Source: Cytophagales bacterium (GTDB lineage: Bacteria > Bacteroidota > Bacteroidia > Cytophagales > Cytophagaceae). From it: a DNA stretch of 54,593 bases. This document shows positions 41,535-50,317 of this stretch, one piece after another. Below the pieces are notes generated by a model. The model saw only the letters and a list, made by a program, of their open reading frames with translations, was not told where the DNA came from and did no database searches. Where the stretch lies: assembly GCA_013297765.1 (NCBI GenBank), contig JAAFID010000003.1, positions 1-54,593 on the forward strand. The letters run 5' to 3'. The translations under genes were made by a program, and so were the position numbers. Within the stretch, counting starts at the first letter, position 1. Every line of letters starts with the position of its first letter.

Positions 41535-43064
41535 ATGAAATTAGTTGGCAACACCACACTTACATTAAAAAAATTTGAATCTATTGTTTTTCATCATGAG
41601 CAAATAGAAATAGACCCCGCAGCATTAGAGCGTGTAAATAATAGTTATTATTTTTTACAAAAATTTGCAAATGATAAGGTCATCTACGGCATCAATACGG
41701 GTTTTGGCCCCATGGCTCAATACAAAATAGAGGATAGTGATTTAAAAAATTTACAATACAATTTGATTAGAAGCCATTGCTCAGGTAGTGGCGAGGCATT
41801 GCCCCATCATTTTGTAAGAGGTATATTACTAGCACGGTTAAATACCTTGCTGCTAGCCAAGTCTGGCGTACACCATAGTTGGGTATTGCTATTTAGAGAC
41901 CTCATTAATCATGACATTTGCCCAGTTATATTTCAACATGGCGGCGTAGGGGCTAGTGGCGATTTGGTACAGTTGGCACACGTAGCGTTGTGCCTTATTG
42001 GCGAGGGCGACGTAACCTACAAAGGAGAAACAAAACCTGCCCAAGAAGTATTTGCCCAAGTAGGTTTAAAACCAGTGCAGATACACCTAAGGGAAGGATT
42101 GGCGGTAATGAATGGCACCTCTGCCATGTCGGGCATTGGATTGATAAATATTATTCAAGCCTATCAACTTAACGAATGGATGCAGGCAGCATCGTGCATG
42201 ATTAACGAGGTGGTAGAATCTTATGAAGATCATTTTTCAGCACCTTTGAATGAAGCAAAGCTGCACAAAGGCCAAAGGCATATCGCCGCTAATATGCGCA
42301 CTATATTGAGCGATAGTTTATTGATAAAGAAGCGGGCCGACCACCTCTATCAAAAAACCGAGGTAAAAGTTTTTAAAGAAAAAGTTCAAGAGTATTATTC
42401 CATACGCTGTGTGCCTCAAATATTAGGGCCTATTCACGACACTATTTTATATGCCGAAGGTATTCTCATTGATGAAATTAATTCAGTAAACGACAACCCC
42501 ATTATAGACCTAGAAACAGAAGATGTATATCATGGGGGCAATTTTCATGGCGATTATGTAGCCCTAGAAATGGACAAGTTGAGAATAGCCATGACCAAAA
42601 GCACCATGCTGTGCGAAAGGCAAATTAATTTTTTAATGAATCATAAAATCAATGAAAAATTACCTCCGTTCGTAAATCTAGGTACACTAGGGCTAAACTT
42701 TGGTTTGCAAGGTGTACAGTTTACAGCAACCTCTACCACGGCCGAGTGCCAGACGTTGGCAACGCCTATGTACATTCATAGCATACCCAATAACAATGAC
42801 AATCAAGATGTAGTGAGTATGGGTACCAACTCGGCCTTACTTACCAATAAAGTAATAGAAAATAGTTTTGAAGTATTGGCCATAGAATTTTGGACTATAG
42901 TGCAGGCCATAGATTATCTCAATTTTGCATCATCTCTATCGTCAACTACCAAGCAGTATTATGAAGCAGTAAGAAAGATAGCCCCGAAATTTAAAGACGA
43001 CCAAATCAAATATCCCACATTGAAATTGCTTAAAATCTTTTTCAAAAATTACATCCGCACTTAA
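41535..43064 (+). CDS. tyrosine ammonia-lyase of the flexirubin pathway
   Basis: 509-residue MIO enzyme of the histidine/tyrosine/phenylalanine ammonia-lyase family. The MIO prosthetic group forms from Ala140-Ser141-Gly142 in HGGVGASGDLVQLAH. Catalytic surroundings: VIYGINTGFGPMAQY, NLIRSHCSGSG (substrate-selectivity loop), EINSVNDNPIID, HGGNFHGDYVALEMDK and TSTTAECQTLATP. It matches, in sequence and layout as I recall it, the F. johnsoniae enzyme shown to be a tyrosine ammonia-lyase, including the RSH-SG loop. It makes 4-coumarate, the aryl starter of flexirubin-type polyenes. Cytoplasmic. Confidence 0.92.
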   Translation: MKLVGNTTLTLKKFESIVFHHEQIEIDPAALERVNNSYYFLQKFANDKVIYGINTGFGPMAQYKIEDSDLKNLQYNLIRSHCSGSGEALPHHFVRGILLARLNTLLLAKSGVHHSWVLLFRDLINHDICPVIFQHGGVGASGDLVQLAHVALCLIGEGDVTYKGETKPAQEVFAQVGLKPVQIHLREGLAVMNGTSAMSGIGLINIIQAYQLNEWMQAASCMINEVVESYEDHFSAPLNEAKLHKGQRHIAANMRTILSDSLLIKKRADHLYQKTEVKVFKEKVQEYYSIRCVPQILGPIHDTILYAEGILIDEINSVNDNPIIDLETEDVYHGGNFHGDYVALEMDKLRIAMTKSTMLCERQINFLMNHKINEKLPPFVNLGTLGLNFGLQGVQFTATSTTAECQTLATPMYIHSIPNNNDNQDVVSMGTNSALLTNKVIENSFEVLAIEFWTIVQAIDYLNFASSLSSTTKQYYEAVRKIAPKFKDDQIKYPTLKLLKIFFKNYIRT

Positions 43065-43075
43065 AACAATAACCG

Positions 43076-43126
43076 CAAACTAATGATTTATGAAAAGCCA
43101 TGAATTGTTCCTAAGTCATTAGTTTG
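43076..43126. promoter_or_regulatory. inverted repeat over the polyene operon promoter (candidate operator)
   Basis: Perfect 11-bp arms, CAAACTAATGA (43076-43086) and TCATTAGTTTG (43116-43126), separated by 29 bp. The right arm fills the spacer between the -33 TTG and the -7 box, directly abutting the latter, so a bound dimer could block or loop the promoter. No T tract follows, so it is not a plain terminator of the ammonia-lyase gene. Confidence 0.5.
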
Positions 43127-43134
43127 TAAATTTG
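43105..43134 (+). promoter_or_regulatory. promoter of the aryl-polyene synthesis operon
   Basis: TTG (43105-43107), 19-bp spacer, TAAATTTG (43127-43134): a complete Bacteroidota sigma-A-type promoter, 28 bp before the ketoreductase ATG. Confidence 0.7.
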
Positions 43135-43161
43135 ATTGCAAATAATTATTCCTAAAAATAA

Positions 43162-43890
43162 ATGAAATACGCATTAATCACTGGGGCAGGCAGAGGCATA
43201 GGGAGAGCTGTAGCAGTAAAATTGGCAGAGATGGGCTACAACATCATCATTAATTACAAAAGCAATACAGAAGAAGCCAATAAAACCCTAGCATTGGTAC
43301 AAGAGAAAAATTGCGAGGGAATATTGATGCCCTTCGATGTAGGCAATAGAACACAAGTAGATAGCACACTTGGTGCATGGATAGAGCAAAACCCTGACAA
43401 AACAATTGAAGTATTGGTAAACAATGCCGGAATAAGAAAAGATACTCTATTGATGTGGATGAAGCCTGAGGAATGGGATAGTGTAATAGATGCTAGTTTG
43501 AATGGATTTTACAACGTAACTCGGCTACTCATCAATTCTATGTTACTAAAGCGATATGGCAAAATAGTGAATGTGGCTTCATTATCGGGCTTAAAGGGAA
43601 TGGCAGGGCAAGTCAACTATTCATCGGCAAAGGCAGGATTGATAGGGGCTACAAAGGCTTTGGCACAAGAGGTAGGGCGTAGAGGAATAACGGTAAACGT
43701 AGTGGCTCCAGGATTTATAAAATCAGATATGACCGAGGGCATCAACGAAGCAGATTTTAAAAAAATGATTCCTTTAAACCGTTTTGGTGAGGTAGAGGAA
43801 GTAGCCGAATTGGTTGCATTTTTGGCATCTAGTAAATCTTCGTACATCACTGGCGAAGTAATTTCGATTAATGGGGGCTTATATTCTTAA
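43162..43890 (+). CDS. fabG: 3-oxoacyl-ACP reductase (FabG/ApeQ-like)
   Basis: 242-residue short-chain dehydrogenase. NADPH loop ITGAGRGIGRAVAVKL at residues 6-21, VLVNNAGIRKD, and the catalytic triad Ser140, Tyr153 and Lys157 (VASLSGL, QVNYSSAKAG), aligned with FabG of E. coli. It should reduce the 3-oxo group in every round of polyene extension. First gene of the operon that runs to 53323; the next gene starts 11 bp later. Confidence 0.92.
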   Translation: MKYALITGAGRGIGRAVAVKLAEMGYNIIINYKSNTEEANKTLALVQEKNCEGILMPFDVGNRTQVDSTLGAWIEQNPDKTIEVLVNNAGIRKDTLLMWMKPEEWDSVIDASLNGFYNVTRLLINSMLLKRYGKIVNVASLSGLKGMAGQVNYSSAKAGLIGATKALAQEVGRRGITVNVVAPGFIKSDMTEGINEADFKKMIPLNRFGEVEEVAELVAFLASSKSSYITGEVISINGGLYS

Positions 43891-43901
43891 TCCGTTTGCG
43901 A

Positions 43902-45125
43902 ATGAATAGGGTAGTAATCACAGGCATGGGTATTTATTCCTGCATTGGCAAAAATCTGGAAGAGGTGAGAGATTCACTTTTTCAAGGCAAGTCAGGAATT
44001 ATATTCGATGCCCCTAGAAAAGATTTAGGATTTCGCTCGGCACTTACAGGCATGGTGGATACGCCTGTATTGAAAGGCAAGCTAGACCGTCGCCAGCGAT
44101 TGTGCATGGCCGAAGAGGTCGATTATGCTTACGTTGCTACCGTAGAGGCATTGCAAAATGCTAGGTTAGATGAGCAGTATATGAGCGATCATGAGATAGG
44201 TATTCTTTATGGCAATGATAGTTCGGCAAAAGCGGTGATAGAGGCCACTGATATTTCAAGGGCAAAAAAAGACAATACATTGATAGGTTCTGGTTCTATT
44301 TTTCAGTCGATGAACTCGACTGTAACTATGAATTTATCTACTATTTTTAAATTAAAAGGAATAAATCTTACGGTGAGTGCGGCCTGTGCTAGCTCTTCTC
44401 ATGCTATAGGTTTGGGCTATTTTTTAATTAAGTCGGGCATGCAAGATTGCATCATTTGCGGCGGTGCACAAGAAATCAATAATTTTGTGATGGGTAGTTT
44501 TGATGGCATAGGTGCATTTTCTATTCGAGAACATAGTCCCGCACAATCATCTCGACCATTTGACAAAGATAGAGATGGGCTAGTGCCCAGTGGTGGTGCA
44601 GCAACGGTGATTATTGAAAGCCTGGAATCGGCACAAAGAAGAGGTGCACCTATACTGGCAGAGGTAATTGGCTATGGCTTTTCGTCTAATGGCGAACACA
44701 TCATTCAGCCCAATGTAGAAGGCCCTACTCGCTCGCTGAGCAAAGCCATGAAAGATGCCAACCTGCAAGCTGGCGACATAGACTATATCAATGCCCACGC
44801 TACCTCGACCCCACTAGGCGACTCGTGCGAGGCAAAGGCAATGGACGCAGTTTTTGGGACTCACCAAACGCCCATCAGCTCTACCAAATCAATGACAGGC
44901 CACGAATGTTGGATGGCAGGAGCCAGCGAAATTGTTTATTCTTTATTGATGATGCACAATGATTTTATAGCTCCGAATATTAACTTTGAAACTCCAGATG
45001 AAGATTCGGCAAAATTAAATATCATAGCACAAACCAAACAACAAAAAATAGATACCTTTTTGAGCAATTCATTTGGCTTTGGGGGAACAAACTCAACTTT
45101 AATTGTGACAAAATTTAAGCATTAA
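43902..45125 (+). CDS. 3-oxoacyl-ACP synthase (FabF-like ketosynthase 1)
   Basis: 407 residues with the thiolase fold and complete catalytic triad: Cys162 in VSAACASSSHAIG, His299 in NAHATSTPLGD and His334 in SMTGHECWMAG, nearly the same numbering as FabF. Ends SNSFGFGGTNSTLIV. It condenses malonyl-ACP with the growing aryl-polyenoyl chain. Start: ATG at 43902 gives MNRVVITGMG; an in-frame TTG two codons earlier is less likely. Followed after 4 bp by an ACP gene. Confidence 0.93.
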   Translation: MNRVVITGMGIYSCIGKNLEEVRDSLFQGKSGIIFDAPRKDLGFRSALTGMVDTPVLKGKLDRRQRLCMAEEVDYAYVATVEALQNARLDEQYMSDHEIGILYGNDSSAKAVIEATDISRAKKDNTLIGSGSIFQSMNSTVTMNLSTIFKLKGINLTVSAACASSSHAIGLGYFLIKSGMQDCIICGGAQEINNFVMGSFDGIGAFSIREHSPAQSSRPFDKDRDGLVPSGGAATVIIESLESAQRRGAPILAEVIGYGFSSNGEHIIQPNVEGPTRSLSKAMKDANLQAGDIDYINAHATSTPLGDSCEAKAMDAVFGTHQTPISSTKSMTGHECWMAGASEIVYSLLMMHNDFIAPNINFETPDEDSAKLNIIAQTKQQKIDTFLSNSFGFGGTNSTLIVTKFKH

Positions 45126-45129
45126 TAAC

Positions 45130-45396
45130 ATGATGACAAACGAAGTAATTATAGAGAAAATCAATGGATTCTTGGTCGAGGAATTTGAGGTTGACTATGA
45201 CAAAATTTCTCCGCAAGCCATATTGAAAGATACACTAGGTCTCGACAGCCTAGATTATGTAGATTTAGTAGTAGTAATAGAAAATACTTTTGGCTTTAAA
45301 GTAAAAGGCGAAGATTTTGTGGGCATATCTACCTTTCAAGATTTTTACGACTACATCATCCTCAAAGTAAATGAGAAAAACCAAGTCGTGGCCTAA
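45130..45396 (+). CDS. acyl carrier protein 1
   Basis: 88 residues. The phosphopantetheine attachment site is Ser40 in LGLDSLDYVDLVVVIE; acidic four-helix carrier protein. Its stop codon overlaps the next start (TAATG). One of two ACPs in the operon, as in aryl-polyene systems where each carries a different step. Presumed substrate of the linked AcpS. Confidence 0.93.
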   Translation: MMTNEVIIEKINGFLVEEFEVDYDKISPQAILKDTLGLDSLDYVDLVVVIENTFGFKVKGEDFVGISTFQDFYDYIILKVNEKNQVVA

Positions 45397-46292
45397 TGTC
45401 TAAATGGAACGGTAAATCTCAAGCCAATGTATTAGGTTATCAAATTCTTTATTATATCATGAAATATGCAGGGATAGGCACTGTGTATTTTATTCTACGG
45501 TTTGTTGCTTTATATTTTTTAATATTTTCTCGATATGCCTCCAAATGCCAGTGGTATTATTTTAGAAAAAGATGGAATCAAGGAATATTCAAATCAATAT
45601 TCAGTATGTATCAAAATTATTATCTGTTTGGGCAAACACTGGTAGATAGGGTGTATATGATTTCGGGAATGGGCAAAAAATTTACGTTCCAGTTTGATGG
45701 CGAAGAACACATTACCAATATGCTAACACAGGGTAAAGGTGCTTTCCTCATCAGTGGTCATGCTGGTAATTGGGAAATAGCGGGCTATTTGCTGCATAGA
45801 ATACCAGCAAAAATTAATATTGTAATTTTTGAAGCAGAGCATGAAAGTGTAAAAACTTTTTTAGATGGCGTAAAAGGGAAAACACACGTAAATTTGATAG
45901 CAGTCAATAACGATAGCATTGACCATATTTATAAAATAAATGAAGCCATAGAAAAAAATGAAATTGTGTGTATTCATGCCGATCGATTTGTGGCAGGTAG
46001 CCCTACTACCGATGTTGATTTTTTGGGTGCAAAAGCAGCGTTTCCTACAGGACCATTTATACTTACTACTCGGTTGAATGCCCCACTATCATTTGTATAT
46101 GCTATGAAGGAAGGTAGAAAGCACTACCATTTTTTTGCAAGTGAACCCATCGTGGCAAAAAGCAATTTGGGGAAAGTAGAAAAGCAAGCAGAAGTGCACC
46201 AATTGGTAAAAGATTATGTGCATTCGCTAGAAAATATATTACATGCTTATCCGCAGCAATGGTTTAACTATTATCAATTTTGGAACAAATAA
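45396..46292 (+). CDS. LpxL/HtrB-like membrane acyltransferase
   Basis: 298 residues with an N-terminal membrane helix (~25-45) and the lysophospholipid/lipid A acyltransferase motif SGHAGNWEIAG, giving His122-x4-Glu127 as catalytic pair, then ADRFVAGSPTTDVDFLG. The YFRKRW, YLFGQTLVDR and PQQWFNYYQFW segments are typical of LpxL-type enzymes. It probably transfers an acyl chain or the polyene itself from ACP onto a lipid acceptor at the inner membrane. Coupled to ACP1 by a one-base overlap. Confidence 0.88.
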   Translation: MSKWNGKSQANVLGYQILYYIMKYAGIGTVYFILRFVALYFLIFSRYASKCQWYYFRKRWNQGIFKSIFSMYQNYYLFGQTLVDRVYMISGMGKKFTFQFDGEEHITNMLTQGKGAFLISGHAGNWEIAGYLLHRIPAKINIVIFEAEHESVKTFLDGVKGKTHVNLIAVNNDSIDHIYKINEAIEKNEIVCIHADRFVAGSPTTDVDFLGAKAAFPTGPFILTTRLNAPLSFVYAMKEGRKHYHFFASEPIVAKSNLGKVEKQAEVHQLVKDYVHSLENILHAYPQQWFNYYQFWNK

Positions 46293-46322
46293 ATTCAAAC
46301 AAAATTCAACGAAATATTATCC

Positions 46323-47396
46323 ATGAGATTTTTTAATACCGACAAACTCACCGCTATAGAAGCTAAGCAAGAAGCTCAAAAAATTGCCTTTGCCCCATTT
46401 GTTTTTCAGGCTTCTAAAGCACTTCGTGATTTAGGAATTTTAGAACTAATCGAACTTGCTGGCGATGCGGGAATAACGCTAGACCAAATTTTAGAAAAAC
46501 TAACCCTTACCCGCTATGGAATACGGGTATTGCTAGAGGCTGGCTTGGGTATTGGTTTATTAATAATCAAAGAAGAAAAATATAAACTTACCAAACTGGG
46601 TTATTTTATATTACATGACCCAATGACCAAGGTAAACATGGACTTTGTGCACGATGTGAATTATGAGGGATTTTTCCATTTTCAAGAGTGCATTACTACA
46701 GGAAAACCAGCAGGACTAAAATCTATAGCAACCAATAAAGACACTGTTTACGAGGCCTTGGCAACATTGCCTAGTAAAGTAAAAGAAAGTTGGTTCAATT
46801 TTGACCACTTTTATTCCGATGCTGCATTTCAATATGTGCTGCCACTTGTGTTCAAAGACAAGGTAAAAAAAGTAATGGATGTAGGTGCAAATACTGGAAA
46901 GTGGGCCTTGAAATGTACCGAATACAATCCAGATATAGCAGTTACCATGTGCGACTTGCCAGGGCAGTTGAACGTAGCACTGAAAAATATGGAATCAAAT
47001 GGATTGTCTAATAGAGTTTCTGGCTATGCCATCAATTTGCTAGACCCTAGCACCACACTACCCACAGGCCACGATGTGATATGGATGAGTCAATTCCTAG
47101 ATTGCTTTTCAGAAGAAGAAATAGTGATGATATTGAAAAAAGCTGCCGATGTAATGCAAGAGGGCGATAGACTTTTTATATTAGAAACTTATTGGGACAG
47201 GCAAAAATATGAGAATGCAGCCTTTTGTTTGCAACAGACTTCGCTATATTTTACCTGCATAGCCAACGGCAATAGCCAAATGTACCATGCCGATGTAATG
47301 CATGCCTGTATAGCCAAAGCTGGGTTAAAAATAGTTGAAGAAATAGACCACCTTGGCATTAGTCACACCCTAACACAGTGCATAAAAAATAATTGA
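46323..47396 (+). CDS. SAM-dependent O-methyltransferase-like protein
   Basis: 357 residues. Residues ~1-100 form a winged-helix dimerisation domain (ITLDQILEKLTLTRYGIRVL), followed by a Rossmann methyltransferase with KVMDVGANTGKWALKC (SAM motif I) and TMCDLPGQLNVAL. In the family the catalytic His lies in an LHDW segment after motif IV; here the matching stretch is FLDCFSEEE, so the His is replaced by Asp. Flexirubin rings carry methyl groups, which would suit ring C- or O-methylation; the reaction is not established. The stop overlaps the next start (TGATG). Confidence 0.82.
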   Translation: MRFFNTDKLTAIEAKQEAQKIAFAPFVFQASKALRDLGILELIELAGDAGITLDQILEKLTLTRYGIRVLLEAGLGIGLLIIKEEKYKLTKLGYFILHDPMTKVNMDFVHDVNYEGFFHFQECITTGKPAGLKSIATNKDTVYEALATLPSKVKESWFNFDHFYSDAAFQYVLPLVFKDKVKKVMDVGANTGKWALKCTEYNPDIAVTMCDLPGQLNVALKNMESNGLSNRVSGYAINLLDPSTTLPTGHDVIWMSQFLDCFSEEEIVMILKKAADVMQEGDRLFILETYWDRQKYENAAFCLQQTSLYFTCIANGNSQMYHADVMHACIAKAGLKIVEEIDHLGISHTLTQCIKNN

Positions 47397-47815
47397 TGCT
47401 AGTTTCAAAAGAAGATATACTTACACTCATTCCGCAACGGAAGCCAATAGTGATGATAGATACCCTAGAATCGTGCAACGACAAGGGTGCTACTACCACA
47501 TTTGAAATATTGGAAGACAATATTTTTTGTGTCAATGGGGAATTTACAGAATCAGGATTGGTAGAAAATATAGCCCAAACAGCCGCTGCACATGCAGGCT
47601 ATCTATGTAAATTAAACAATATTCCTGTACCTATTGGCTTTATTGGAGCCATCAAAAATTTAGAGATAAAAAAATTACCGAAGCAAAACAATGTTTTGCA
47701 AACCAGCATTGTAATAGAAAATGAAGTGCTGGGCGTTATGCTCATTCAAGGTTCGGTGATGGTGGGCAATGAACAAATGGCATGTTTGGAAATGAAAATT
47801 GTAATCAAAAAATAA
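47396..47815 (+). CDS. ApeP-like 3-hydroxyacyl-ACP dehydratase
   Basis: 139-residue hotdog protein. LIPQRKPIVMIDTLE at the N terminus, then FTESGLVENIAQTAAAHAGY (Glu57 on the central helix) and PVPIGFIGAIKNLEI are the features of the ApeP/FabA-like dehydratases of aryl-polyene clusters; it works with the FabZ-like partner at 29616. The FabZ His-x-x-x-Pro motif is absent, so this is the other half of the pair rather than a duplicate. Its ATG overlaps the preceding stop. Confidence 0.85.
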   Translation: MLVSKEDILTLIPQRKPIVMIDTLESCNDKGATTTFEILEDNIFCVNGEFTESGLVENIAQTAAAHAGYLCKLNNIPVPIGFIGAIKNLEIKKLPKQNNVLQTSIVIENEVLGVMLIQGSVMVGNEQMACLEMKIVIKK

Positions 47816-48259
47816 TTGCAAAAATTAGAAACTAAAACTACACTTACCGATGCGGTAATCGTGCCTGTAAGGTTTAGCGAGGCAGACTCGCTAAGCATTG
47901 TATGGCATGGCCACTATATCAAATATTTTGAAGATGGTAGAGAATCTTTCGGCAACAAATATGGAATTGGGTATTTGAATGTATATCACCAAGGCATAGT
48001 AACGCCCATAGTAAAAATAGAGTGCGACTATAAACGAATGCTCAAATACGGTGACAAAGTTTTGATAGAAACCACCTATTGGGATACCGATGCTGCAAAA
48101 CTCATTTTTACCTACGACATTAAAAATGCCGAAACCCAAGAATTGGTGGCCACAGGCAAGTCGGTACAAGTGTTTTTAAATACCGAAAGAGAATTGCTGT
48201 TGAATGTGCCAGAATTTATATCCAATTGGAAAAAGAAATACCTGCCTACCCATGCGTAA
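47816..48259 (+). CDS. hotdog acyl-ACP/acyl-CoA thioesterase (4HBT, ApeK-like)
   Basis: 147 residues of the 4-hydroxybenzoyl-CoA thioesterase/YbgC family: VRFSEADSLSIVWHGHYIKYFEDGR with Asp24 as catalytic acid and the HGHY loop. It starts with TTG directly after the previous stop (TAATTG); no ATG is near, and the family N terminus begins as seen here. It would release the finished or stalled polyenoyl chain from ACP. Its end overlaps the ketosynthase 2 start by 8 bp. Confidence 0.85.
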   Translation: MQKLETKTTLTDAVIVPVRFSEADSLSIVWHGHYIKYFEDGRESFGNKYGIGYLNVYHQGIVTPIVKIECDYKRMLKYGDKVLIETTYWDTDAAKLIFTYDIKNAETQELVATGKSVQVFLNTERELLLNVPEFISNWKKKYLPTHA

Positions 48260-49391
48260 AGTTTATTCCATAGCTGACACTATTTTTGCTCCACTAGGCT
48301 TTAGTACACAAGAAAACTGGGCGGCATTGGAGCAAAATATTTCTGGAGTTGCTCCATATCATAGCACTCAAGAGGAATTAAATTATTGCTATGCAGCAGT
48401 AATCAACAATGAAAAGTTGGAAAATAAATTTTCCCTATTACCCCCTTCTATTACCCCAGCTACAAAGCTAGAGAAAATGTTTATCGCCTCCATTGCAGAT
48501 GCCTTGCAGCATACTTCTGTAAACGTTTCTAGCAATCGTACTTTGTTTGTATATGCCACCACCAAGGGCAATATTGATGTATTGGACAGCAGAAACTTTA
48601 TTGGCAGTGGCCGAGTAAAATTATTTGACATGGCCCAGTATGTGACAAAATATTTTGGCAACCCCAACCAACCTTTAGTTATTTCCAATGCTTGTATTTC
48701 TGGTGTGCTTGCTATTGAAGTTGCTAGTAGCCTAGTAAAACGTGGGCTATACGATCATGTAATAGTTACAGGTGGTGATTTGGTTTCCATGTTTACGCTG
48801 TCTGGTTTTCATTCTTTTCAGGCACTAAGCCACGGTGTATGCAAACCATTTGATAAAGATAGAACTGGCATCAATCTAGGCGAGGCAGCCGCCACAATGA
48901 TACTTTCTGCTGAACCACAATTGAGCAGTGATATAGAAATTTTAGCAGGAGCCACTTCCAACGATGCCAATCATATTTCTGGCCCATCTCGCACTGGCGA
49001 TGGGCTAGCCAAAGCTATGGATAGTGCTATCGCTAATGCTTCTATTGATTACAGCGATATTGAATACCTTCTGGCACATGGTACAGCAACCATTTACAAC
49101 GACGAGATGGAAGCCAAAGCCATTGAAAGTAGAAACCTTAGCCACATACCTACCAACAGCATGAAGGCCTATTATGGCCATACGCTAGGGGCTGCAGGCG
49201 TGGTAGAAACCATCATTGCTATGCAGAGCATGAAAAAAGATACTATTTTCAAATCTTTAGGATATGTGCAAAGTGGCGTTAGCACTGAGCTAAATGTGGT
49301 AACCAAAAATACCACCACCACCATTGCTTACGCTATGAAAACAGCATCGGGGTTTGGAGGTTGCAATGCTGCACTAATTTTAAAAAAGTAA
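48252..49391 (+). CDS. 3-oxoacyl-ACP synthase (ketosynthase 2)
   Basis: 379 residues, complete KS triad: Cys148 in SNACISGVLAIE, His276 in LAHGTATIYND, His310 in YYGHTLGAAG. The N-terminal 50 residues are shorter than in FabF and lack VVITG. The start ATG at 48252 overlaps the thioesterase stop (ATGCGTAA); a longer frame from 48204 would duplicate coding of that gene and is rejected. It probably acts with the half-length protein encoded next, one base after its stop. Confidence 0.9.
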   Translation: MRKVYSIADTIFAPLGFSTQENWAALEQNISGVAPYHSTQEELNYCYAAVINNEKLENKFSLLPPSITPATKLEKMFIASIADALQHTSVNVSSNRTLFVYATTKGNIDVLDSRNFIGSGRVKLFDMAQYVTKYFGNPNQPLVISNACISGVLAIEVASSLVKRGLYDHVIVTGGDLVSMFTLSGFHSFQALSHGVCKPFDKDRTGINLGEAAATMILSAEPQLSSDIEILAGATSNDANHISGPSRTGDGLAKAMDSAIANASIDYSDIEYLLAHGTATIYNDEMEAKAIESRNLSHIPTNSMKAYYGHTLGAAGVVETIIAMQSMKKDTIFKSLGYVQSGVSTELNVVTKNTTTTIAYAMKTASGFGGCNAALILKK

Positions 49392-49392
49392 A

Positions 49393-50025
49393 ATGGATTT
49401 ATTTATAAATAGCTATTGCCACATAGGCCAATCTACTATATCTAAGGATGGGCTAGTGCTTCACAACCTAGACGGTATAGGTATAGAAGAAATGCTAAAA
49501 AATGGATACCAATTACTAGACTTAAATTATCCCAAATATTACAAAATGGATTCCTTATCCAAACTTGGTATATTGGCGGCAGAAATATTATTGGCAGAGG
49601 TGAATTGGGAAAAACAATTTACAAAAGATGCTTTTGCCATCATGCTTTCCAATAGTGATTCTTCTTTAGATACCGATATAAAATACCAAAAAACAATTGC
49701 TCAAAAGAATGCCTTCTTCCCTAGTCCTGCAATGTTTGTGTACACCCTTCCAAATATTGTAGCAGGCGAAATTGCAATCAAACATCAATTAAAAGGAGAA
49801 AATTTATTTTATATTTCGCAATCTTTCGATACCCATCAAACACAAATATTGGTAGAAAATATCTTTTCAAAACCACAAACTAGTGCTAGTTTAGTAGGCT
49901 GGGTAAATGTATTGAATGAAAATTACGATGCTTTCTTGATGCTAGTATCGCCTTTACTAACCGAGCAGGCCATCAAATTTGAAGCACAAAATATAGATAC
50001 TTTATATACGCATAATTATGGATGA
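49393..50025 (+). CDS. half-length KS-like protein without active-site cysteine
   Basis: 210 residues that align by pattern with the N-terminal half of a ketosynthase: SKLGILAAEILLAE, AIMLSNSDSSLDTDI, then PAMFVYTLPNIVAGEIAIKH and KGENLFYISQSFD, where the nucleophile elbow Cys should be. The Cys is absent, and the C-terminal half with both His residues is missing. It is not a broken gene: the reading frame is intact, starts one base after ketosynthase 2 and overlaps the ACP2 start by 8 bp. Possibly a chain-length-factor-like or scaffold partner of ketosynthase 2. Aryl-polyene clusters often contain such KS-like short proteins. Confidence 0.75.
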   Translation: MDLFINSYCHIGQSTISKDGLVLHNLDGIGIEEMLKNGYQLLDLNYPKYYKMDSLSKLGILAAEILLAEVNWEKQFTKDAFAIMLSNSDSSLDTDIKYQKTIAQKNAFFPSPAMFVYTLPNIVAGEIAIKHQLKGENLFYISQSFDTHQTQILVENIFSKPQTSASLVGWVNVLNENYDAFLMLVSPLLTEQAIKFEAQNIDTLYTHNYG

Positions 50026-50275
50026 TTTAATACAAGAATTAAAGAAAGAAATAGTAGAGCAGCTAAACCTACAAGATATAGACCCGAGTACCATTAAAGA
50101 CACTGATCCATTATTTATAGACGGTTTGGGTCTCGATTCTATAGATGCACTAGAGTTAATCGTGCTGTTGCAAAAAAAATACGGTATCAAACTAGCGAGT
50201 GCCGAAGATGGTAAAGAAGTATTTTATTCTGTAAAATCAATGGCAACCTACATTACCAAAATGCAGCAGAAATAA
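50018..50275 (+). CDS. acyl carrier protein 2
   Basis: 85 residues with attachment Ser41 in GLGLDSIDALELIV. More like FabF-partner ACPs (DSIDALEL) than ACP1 (DSLDYVDL), which suggests that the two carriers have different jobs. Translation is coupled to the half-KS gene (ATGGATGA). Confidence 0.93.
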   Translation: MDDLIQELKKEIVEQLNLQDIDPSTIKDTDPLFIDGLGLDSIDALELIVLLQKKYGIKLASAEDGKEVFYSVKSMATYITKMQQK

Positions 50276-50317
50276 TTTCCATACAAAATTTCCAACACCA
50301 CCGCCTAATATTACACC

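Noticed and set aside
41535-43064. Histidine ammonia-lyase (hut) assignment
   Set aside because: No hutU/hutI/hutG genes nearby, and the sequence matches the flexirubin-linked tyrosine ammonia-lyase pattern.
43116-43134. Ammonia-lyase terminator
   Set aside because: The inverted-repeat arm is followed by the -7 box, not by a T run, so a promoter/operator reading is favoured.
48204-48251. Upstream start for ketosynthase 2
   Set aside because: It only re-reads the end of the thioesterase gene; the ATG at 48252 with 8-bp overlap fits the operon.
49393-50025. Half-length KS as a frameshifted pseudogene
   Set aside because: The frame is intact, start and stop are tightly coupled to neighbours, and the missing C-terminal KS half is not found in another frame because the ACP gene begins at once.
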